Positions 1 to 7,761 of a stretch of DNA of 7,761 nucleotides are shown here, piece by piece (position 1 is the first letter of the stretch; each line of letters opens with the position of its first letter). The stretch comes from CAZMCT01 sp964564785 (lineage in GTDB: Bacteria > Planctomycetota > Phycisphaerae > UBA1845 > Fen-1342). The stretch is from assembly GCA_964564785.1 (NCBI GenBank), contig CAZMCT010000148.1, positions 1 through 7,761 of the forward strand, in the 5' to 3' direction. The position numbers were made by a program, and so were the translations under genes. Under the pieces are notes generated by a model. The model was not told the DNA's origin. It searched no databases and saw nothing but the letters and a program-made list of their open reading frames with translations.

Positions 1-12
1 GCCCGCCCGGCG

Positions 13-40
13 CGCGGGGCGCACTAGCGTCCGCCCCGCG
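13..40. repeat. 9-bp perfect inverted repeat, possible hairpin
   Basis: The arms CGCGGGGCG (13-21) and CGCCCCGCG (32-40) are exact reverse complements around a 10-nt loop. An RNA hairpin could form on either strand. On the plus strand a short T run (TTTT, 65-68) follows about 25 nt later, too far for a textbook intrinsic terminator. It may belong to the 3' end of a gene left of the window, but no such gene can be seen. In sequence this rich in G and C, such repeats also arise by chance. Confidence 0.35.
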
Positions 41-192
41 GAGCGCCGGCACGAGCGGCCCGCGTTTTCCGGACGTTGCTGCTTCGCCGCCGCCCGGGGG
101 TCAATTGCGAGCCGGTCCCGGTCGATTTATCTGAGCGAGTCTCGACGCGTTCGCCTCGGGCCCGGCCGGGTTTGCGCGCCGCGAGCGCGAAT

Positions 193-198
193 GGAGGG
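193..198 (+). promoter_or_regulatory. Ribosome binding site of the sulfatase-like gene
   Basis: GGAGGG lies 5 nt before the ATG at 204 and is an excellent Shine-Dalgarno match, which fixes that start. The ATG at 191, inside the same stretch, opens a different frame with no family-like protein. I see no convincing promoter further upstream; the AT-richer patch around 101-133 (TTGCGA, then TATCTG 17 nt later) is only a weak sigma-70-like candidate. Confidence 0.7.
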
Positions 199-203
199 CT
201 CCC

Positions 204-2339
204 ATGGTCGCTTGCCGGTCCGTGCTCGAATCGATCCGCTGCGGCGCCGCCCTCGGCTTGCTGGCCGGCGCCGTATGGGCCCTGGTGGACGCGACCGTCA
301 CGTCCCTTGCGTGCGCGTTTGTGCCCTATTCCTGGCCGGTGATCGTCGTCTGCGCGTATCTGATCGTGGGTGGCCTGGCCGGCATCGCCGCAGGACTGCT
401 GGCCGCGGTACGCGCGCCGTCGGACGCAGCGGCCGTGCGAGCCCGCGTGCGTTGTATCGTGCTGATCGGAATTGCCGGGGCGGCCGTGCTCCTGCTGCTC
501 GAACGCGGGTTGCAGGCCGAGTACGCAGCGCTGATCGCGGGTGCATCGCTCGCGGCGGCGGCTCTCGCCGGACGGCGCGTAATCGGGTATCTCGCCGACA
601 CGCACGGGTTCGCGGGCGCGGTGCTGGCAGCGGCAGTGCTGACGACCTGCTGGTACCCGTTGGAGGAGCGCGGCGGCCCCGCACAGATCACGGCGTTCAG
701 GTGGGTCCTTCGGCAGGGCGCGCTGCTCGCCGCCGCGCTGGCCGCCTTCCTGGCCGCGCGCGGGCAGACGCGGCGCCGGCCGCGTCTGCTGGCGGTGGAT
801 GGTCCGCGCGCGTCGGTTGTGCAGGCGACGGTGCTGGCGGCCGCGGGGCTCGCCGTGGGGCTGACGTGCGTGGCGGCGCGCACCACGCGGCCCCTGCATC
901 AAGAGTATGCCGGCGGCCCGGCCGCACGCGGCGAACCGGGCCCGAACGTGGCGCTGATCGTGCTCGACACGGTGCGGGCCGACCACCTGTCGCTGTACGG
1001 CTACCCGCGGCGCACAAGCCCGGAGCTGGAGCGTTTTGCGGCCGGCGCGCGGACCTACGAGCGCGTCGCGTCGACGTCGCCTTGGACGGTGCCGTCGCAT
1101 GCCTCGATGTTCACCGGCCTGCTGCCGCACCAGCACGGTGCGCACAACGTGGATGCGGCCCGGGCCGGCCTGAGGGGCACGAGTTGGGCCGAGTGCCGGC
1201 GCGCCGGCATCGTGTTCGCGACGCCGCTGCCCGTCGAGCAAACCACGCTGGCGGAGCTCCTCGTGGCCGAGGGCTATACGACGGCGGCGTTCGTCGCCAA
1301 CAGCGGCGGTCTGCATCGAAACTGGGGACTCGCGCAGGGTTTTCAACTCTACGACGACACGGACACCCATTCGCTCACGACGCTCATCCGTGCCGCCTAC
1401 ACGCCCGCCACGCGCCTACTGCGTGAGTGCCAGCAGGCGTTCCTCGGCCGGCGCCCGCCGCAGCGCACCGCGGCCGAGCTCAACGCGGACGTCCTGGCAT
1501 GGCTGATGGGCGGCCCGCGCGAGCCGTTCTTTCTGTTCGTGAACTACATCGACCCGCACACGCCCTACGACACGCACGCCGAATTCGACTGGGGGGGCAC
1601 GCCCGTACCCGAAATGACACAACAGTGCGTGCCGCCGGAGCACCGCGCCGCCTGCGACGCCTACGACTCCGAGCTCGCATACCTCGACCACCATCTCGGG
1701 CGGGTCTTGGACGCGCTGACGGCCGGGCCACGGGGCGAGCGGACGCTGGTCATCGTCTGCTCGGATCACGGCGAGGCCTTCGGCGAGCACGGCTGGCTCG
1801 AGCACGGCAAGTCGCTGCATCACGAGGAGCTGAACGTGCCGCTGGTCGTGCGGCCGCCGGGCGGGCAGGTTGCCGAGCGCGAGCCGCGGCCGACGACGCT
1901 GGCCCGCGTGTTCGGCGACGTGCTGCGCGCGGTGGGGTTGGATTCGGCCGTCGCGCCCGATGCGCCCGTCCTGCCGGCCGGATTGAGCGACGCCGCGTTG
2001 CCGTCCGATTGGCGGCCGGCGGCGTGCGCCGAACTCCGGCCGCGCTGGAACCGGGACGGCACGGTGCATGCGGGCGGTGGACTGCACGCGCTTTACACCG
2101 TGGACGGCCGCAAGGCGATCCTCAATCCGGACGGCGTGCTCGAGGTGTACGACCTGGTGGCCGACCCGGGCGAGACGCGGTGCGTCGCGGCGGACCAGCC
2201 GGAGCTGGTCGAGTACGTGGCGCCGTGGCTGCGGCAGTGGGCGCGCACGGCCGGGGGGAGCGGTGCGCACGAACGCCGGGCCGCGGCGGCCGACCGCGAG
2301 CTGCTGGATCGGCTGCGGTCGCTGGGCTACGTGCAGTGA
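204..2339 (+). CDS. Membrane-anchored sulfatase-like hydrolase (alkaline phosphatase superfamily)
   Basis: This 711-residue protein has two parts. Residues 1-225 contain about seven hydrophobic stretches (roughly 13-39, 45-69, 84-99, 106-123, 136-150, 171-185, 205-222), so the N-terminus is a polytopic membrane anchor; an odd number of spans would put the enzyme domain outside the cytoplasm. From about 248 it reads as a PF00884 sulfatase domain: the first metal site NVALIVLDTVRADH (D255, R258, D260), the nucleophile region TVPSHASMFTG (295-305), the second metal site CSDHGEAFGEHG (D521, H522) and HGKSLHHEELNVPLVV. The C-terminus has the usual family tail (YDLVADPGETR, 649-659; LRSLGYVQ at the end). 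Thr295 and His299 stand where sulfatases have the Cys/Ser that becomes formylglycine and an Arg, so sulfate ester hydrolysis is doubtful; a phosphohydrolase or phosphotransferase with a Thr nucleophile is an alternative. Substrate unknown. It converges on the atp operon with no evident functional link. Confidence 0.88.
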   Translation: MVACRSVLESIRCGAALGLLAGAVWALVDATVTSLACAFVPYSWPVIVVCAYLIVGGLAGIAAGLLAAVRAPSDAAAVRARVRCIVLIGIAGAAVLLLLERGLQAEYAALIAGASLAAAALAGRRVIGYLADTHGFAGAVLAAAVLTTCWYPLEERGGPAQITAFRWVLRQGALLAAALAAFLAARGQTRRRPRLLAVDGPRASVVQATVLAAAGLAVGLTCVAARTTRPLHQEYAGGPAARGEPGPNVALIVLDTVRADHLSLYGYPRRTSPELERFAAGARTYERVASTSPWTVPSHASMFTGLLPHQHGAHNVDAARAGLRGTSWAECRRAGIVFATPLPVEQTTLAELLVAEGYTTAAFVANSGGLHRNWGLAQGFQLYDDTDTHSLTTLIRAAYTPATRLLRECQQAFLGRRPPQRTAAELNADVLAWLMGGPREPFFLFVNYIDPHTPYDTHAEFDWGGTPVPEMTQQCVPPEHRAACDAYDSELAYLDHHLGRVLDALTAGPRGERTLVIVCSDHGEAFGEHGWLEHGKSLHHEELNVPLVVRPPGGQVAEREPRPTTLARVFGDVLRAVGLDSAVAPDAPVLPAGLSDAALPSDWRPAACAELRPRWNRDGTVHAGGGLHALYTVDGRKAILNPDGVLEVYDLVADPGETRCVAADQPELVEYVAPWLRQWARTAGGSGAHERRAAAADRELLDRLRSLGYVQ

Positions 2340-2361
2340 GGGGCGGGTCTGCGTCACCGCA

Positions 2362-2416
2362 CGGCGCGTCCCGCGCCGGCGGGGTAGCGCCCGTCAGGAC
2401 ATACGCGCCGGTTTTT
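2362..2416 (+). terminator. Candidate terminator after the sulfatase-like gene
   Basis: About 23 nt after the stop codon, CGGCGCG (2362-2368) can pair with CGCGCCG at 2372-2378 in a tight 3-nt-loop hairpin, or with an identical CGCGCCG at 2404-2410. The second copy is followed by one G and then TTTTT (2412-2416). A further alternative stem pairs CCGGCG (2376-2381) with CGCCGG (2406-2411), immediately before the T run. Hairpin plus T tract in a convergent gap is consistent with intrinsic termination of the plus-strand transcript. The T tract is short and the structures compete, so this is tentative. Confidence 0.4.
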
Positions 2417-2428
2417 CGGGGTCGGCTT

Positions 2429-2472
2429 CAAAAGCTCATGTCCGCGGCGGGCGTGCCCGCCGGTCGCCGCGG
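2429..2472 (-). terminator. Candidate terminator of the atp operon
   Basis: About 30 nt past the atpD stop, CCGCGGCG (2442-2449) pairs exactly with CGCCGCGG (2465-2472). Nested alternatives include a 7-bp stem (2445-2451 with 2456-2462) around a CGTG loop. Reading on the minus strand, the hairpin is followed within about 10 nt by a short TTTT. The position suits the end of the atp transcript, but the T run is weak and offset, and the stem would also form in the opposite transcript. Confidence 0.35.
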
Positions 2473-2502
2473 TGACCGACGAGGAATGACCGCGCGACGG
2501 GG

Positions 2503-3948
<1,446 letters not shown>

Positions 3949-3954
3949 AGTTTG

Positions 3955-3959
3955 CTCCC
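3955..3959 (-). promoter_or_regulatory. Ribosome binding site of atpD
   Basis: Read on the minus strand, GGGAG lies 6 nt before the atpD ATG, inside the short atpG-atpD spacer. A second GGGAG copy sits 7 nt further upstream (3962-3966). The tandem motifs may support the high expression that beta needs, since each enzyme holds three copies, but this is inference. Confidence 0.6.
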
Positions 3960-3978
3960 GACTCCCGAGAGGTCATCG

Positions 3979-4860
3979 CTACTCGACCGCATTCGCGCCG
4001 CCCACAATGTCGGCCAGTTCGGTCGTGATCTGCGACTGGCGGGCGCGATTGTACTGACGCGTGAGGTACTTCAGCATGTCGCCGCCCGCATCCGTCGCAG
4101 CCTTCATCGCCACCATGCGGGCCACCTGTTCGCTCACGATCGCGTCGTTGAAGCACTGCTGGAGCCGTACCTTCACGGCCTCCGGCACCAGCCGACCCAG
4201 CAGCACGGCCGGCGCGGGCGAGAACTCGAACTGCGGCCGCACCCGCCCGGCCGCCCCGTCCGCTTCGGCCGCGGCCGCCGGCGGCTCGATCGGCAGGAGC
4301 TGCATCGTCGCCGGCCGCTGCACGCCCACGCTGTGGAACTGCATGTACACGACGTCGACCCGTGCGACCGCGCCGGCGAGGAACTGCGTCATGTAGCGCT
4401 CGGCCATCGCCGAGACGCGGGCGTACTCGATCTTGTCCTCGACGTCGGTGATGCCGGCCGCGACGGGGATCCGCAGGAACTTCAGGTAGTTCAGGCCCTT
4501 CTTGCCGACCACCTCCATCTCGGGCCGCAGCCCCCGGGATTCGAGCTCGCCGCGGAAGTCCATCATCCGCCGCAGGACGGAGGCGTTGTACGCCCCGGCC
4601 AGCCCGCGGTTGGAGGTGATGACCAGCATCAGGCTGCGCTCGTGGTTGTCGTTGGGCCGCAGCAGCGGGTGCTCGGTTCCGGCCGCGCCGCTGATCGTCT
4701 GGAGCATCGCGGTGAGCTGCCGCGTGAAGGGCTTGGACGCCAGCGCCCGCTGGTAGGTCTTCTGGTAGCGGGCCGTGGCGATGAGCTGCATGGTCTGGGT
4801 GATCTTGCGGATGTTCCGCACCGCCCGGCGCCGCTTGACGATTTGCCTGGCTCTAGCCAC
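3979..4860 (-). CDS. atpG: ATP synthase F1 subunit gamma
   Basis: Gamma, 293 residues, is the central rotor shaft that turns inside the alpha3-beta3 head and couples it to the membrane c-ring. The two helices forming the coiled coil are visible: the N-terminal one with IVKRRRAVRNIRKITQTMQ (7-25), and the C-terminal one from about 228 to 290, with SEQVARMVAMKAATDAG (243-259) and LTRQYNRARQSQITTELADI (266-285). Between them is the alpha/beta domain with ITSNRGLAGAYN (81-92). The segment after VKRR usually reads near KITKAMEMVA; here it is KITQTMQLIATAR, a lineage-type variant. An Ala-rich linker (192-205) lies in the variable middle loop. The start is GTG, chosen because it gives the normal family N-terminus and has AGGG six nt upstream. 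The gene lies 35 nt after atpA and 30 nt before atpD. Confidence 0.96.
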   Translation of the reverse strand: MARARQIVKRRRAVRNIRKITQTMQLIATARYQKTYQRALASKPFTRQLTAMLQTISGAAGTEHPLLRPNDNHERSLMLVITSNRGLAGAYNASVLRRMMDFRGELESRGLRPEMEVVGKKGLNYLKFLRIPVAAGITDVEDKIEYARVSAMAERYMTQFLAGAVARVDVVYMQFHSVGVQRPATMQLLPIEPPAAAAEADGAAGRVRPQFEFSPAPAVLLGRLVPEAVKVRLQQCFNDAIVSEQVARMVAMKAATDAGGDMLKYLTRQYNRARQSQITTELADIVGGANAVE

Positions 4861-4895
4861 GGTCGACCCTGCTTAGCCGTTCACTCGGCGATGGC

Positions 4896-6562
<1,667 letters not shown>

Positions 6563-6566
<4 letters not shown>

Positions 6567-7156
6567 CGTGCGCTCTCAGTCTTCCACTCGGCGCCGCGCG
6601 CCGTGCGCTCCAGCAAACGGCCGCGGGCCACGTGCAGGTGCCGGCGGAGCGAATTGTCGTAACGATAGTCCCCAACCTGGAGGATCAGCCCGCCCAGAAT
6701 CTCGGGCTCGACCCGGTACTCGATCAGCGGCTTGCGGCCGGAAAGCTCCGCCGCCAGCCGCTCGATCTCGGCCTGCTGGTCCGCAGCGAGTGCCACGGCG
6801 CTGGTGGCCGTGACCTCGACCTGGCCGCGGGCGTCCTCGATCCGCAGGACGAAGGCCCGCAGCAGGGCCGGGACCAGCGATAAGCGATCGTGGCGGTTCA
6901 TGACCTGGAGCGTATCGAGCACCAGGTCGCTGAGCCGCCCGCGGAAGATGCGCTCCAGCAGGACGGCGCGTTTCTCCAGGCTGATCGCGGCTGTCACGCA
7001 CAGGGCCGCGAACTCGCGATTCTCGCGCGCCAGGCGGAGGAGCTCTTCGAGTTCGGCCCGTACCGCGTCGAGCACGCCGCGCTCGCGGGCCAGCTCGAAA
7101 AGCGCGGCCGCGTACACGTCGGCCACGTCGAGTCCGCGTTCAATCCCTTGCGCCAT
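6563..7156 (-). CDS. atpH: ATP synthase F1 subunit delta
   Basis: Delta (the OSCP homologue) caps the F1 head and ties it to the b stalk. The product is 197 residues from the ATG at 7156, against about 175-185 in most bacteria. The N-terminal helical domain begins with VADVYAAALFELARERG, matching the family's YAxALFELA opening. The C-terminal signature is EPEILGGLILQVGDYRYDNS, about residues 150-169, equivalent to the usual ELLGGLVIRVGDKVIDGS pattern. A basic tail (RHLHVARGRLLERTARG) follows. An in-frame GTG at 7165 would add three residues. I prefer the ATG because GGTGGAG lies just upstream, although the spacing of 3 nt is tight. The gene starts 27 nt after atpF and overlaps atpA by 4 nt. 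Confidence 0.93.
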
Positions 7157-7183
7157 GCGCTCCACCGTTCCCGGCGAATCCGT

Positions 7184-7761
7184 CTAGGTGCGGCCCGGCG
7201 GGCCCGCCTGGCGGATCGCGTCCAGTGACTCGGCCACGAACTGCCGGTGCTCGTCCGCCGAAAGCTGCTTGCGGATGATCCGCCCGGCCACGGCCACGGC
7301 CACCTCGGCCGCGCGGTCCTGAAGGTCCTTGCGGGCGCTGTCGACGGCGAGCTGGATTTCGCGACGGGCGCGGGCGATCAGCTCGTCGGCCGCGGCTCGG
7401 GCCTCTTCCTGAACACGCCGCGCGACCGCCTCGGCGTCGCGGCGGCCCTCGGCGACGATGGCCGCCGCTTCCTCCCGCGCCCGGTCGAGCTGGGCCCGGT
7501 GCTGGGCCAGCAGTTTCTCCGCCTCCGCGCGCTCGCGCTGCGCGTCGGCGATCGACTTGGCGATGAATTGCTCGCGCTGCGTCAGCACCCGCAGCATCGG
7601 CTTCCAGGCCGTCACCCGCAGCAGCACGAGCAGCAGCACGAAGACGATGATCGACCAGATCGCCGCCCCGGGGTCGAATTGCAGCAGAGCCGGCTTGGCC
7701 GCCGGGCCGTGACCGGCCGCCGCGCCATGGCCCACCGCTGCCGTGTGGCCGGTCGGCGGGG
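7184..7761 (-). CDS. atpF: ATP synthase F0 subunit b (5' end outside the window)
   Basis: Subunit b forms the peripheral stalk: one membrane span anchors it and a long dimeric coiled coil reaches up to delta. The 191 visible residues show a membrane segment (AAIWSIIVFVLLLVLLRVTAW, just after PALLQFDPG), then the conserved basic turn KPMLRVLTQRE and an almost unbroken charged helix rich in Ala, Glu and Arg up to the conserved GRIIRKQL near the end. The reading frame stays open to the window edge. A GTG at 7735 would give 183 residues, but it falls inside a continuous His/Gly-rich stretch (PPTGHTAAVGHGAAAGHG), so the true start is probably further right, possibly behind a signal peptide as annotated in planctomycete AtpF proteins. 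It heads the visible operon; atpE and atpB are expected just upstream. Confidence 0.92.
   Translation of the reverse strand, partial: PPTGHTAAVGHGAAAGHGPAAKPALLQFDPGAAIWSIIVFVLLLVLLRVTAWKPMLRVLTQREQFIAKSIADAQRERAEAEKLLAQHRAQLDRAREEAAAIVAEGRRDAEAVARRVQEEARAAADELIARARREIQLAVDSARKDLQDRAAEVAVAVAGRIIRKQLSADEHRQFVAESLDAIRQAGPPGRT

Noticed and set aside
1..27. Possible 3' end of an upstream plus-strand gene ending in TAG at 25-27
   Set aside because: Only eight codons are visible, with no recognisable content, and the stop falls in the loop of the inverted repeat. There is no support beyond an open frame.
101..133. Sigma-70-like promoter (TTGCGA, 17 nt, TATCTG) before the sulfatase-like gene
   Set aside because: The -10 element matches the consensus at only three positions, so it is too weak to list as a feature.
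24..1370. A 448-codon open frame on the minus strand opposite the sulfatase-like gene
   Set aside because: The Arg-rich product has no family features, while the plus-strand frame carries ordered sulfatase motifs and a strong ribosome binding site.

Overview
The window is a GC-rich bacterial chromosomal segment. It carries most of an F-type ATP synthase operon on the minus strand, facing a single plus-strand gene for a membrane-anchored sulfatase-like enzyme. Wording of the alpha and beta subunits, an apparently extended AtpF N-terminus, and a polytopic sulfatase-family protein next door all suggest a planctomycete-like (PVC group) or related high-GC lineage. That placement is inference, because no rRNA or marker search could be run.

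Layout: positions 1-203 are non-coding as far as I can see. They hold a 9-bp inverted repeat (13-40) and a strong ribosome binding site just before the sulfatase-like gene (204-2339, +). A 163-bp convergent intergenic space (2340-2502) follows, with GC-rich hairpins that could end transcription from both sides. From 2503 to the right edge, everything reads leftward on the minus strand in the order atpF (5' end cut by the window edge), atpH, atpA, atpG, atpD. Gaps are short (27, -4, 35 and 30 nt), which fits one transcript. atpB and atpE are expected beyond the right edge.

Together the five atp genes supply the peripheral stalk (b and delta), the catalytic head (alpha and beta) and the rotor shaft (gamma) of the proton- or sodium-driven ATP synthase. 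The epsilon gene atpC, which normally follows atpD, is absent: the convergent sulfatase-like gene occupies that place and the gap is too small.

Most of the window is ordinary housekeeping sequence and I see no convincing new system. The points worth a second look are the missing atpC, an unusually long charged insertion in AtpA, the His/Gly-rich extended N-terminus of AtpF, and a sulfatase-family protein with Thr and His where classical sulfatases have Cys/Ser and Arg, fused to about seven membrane spans.
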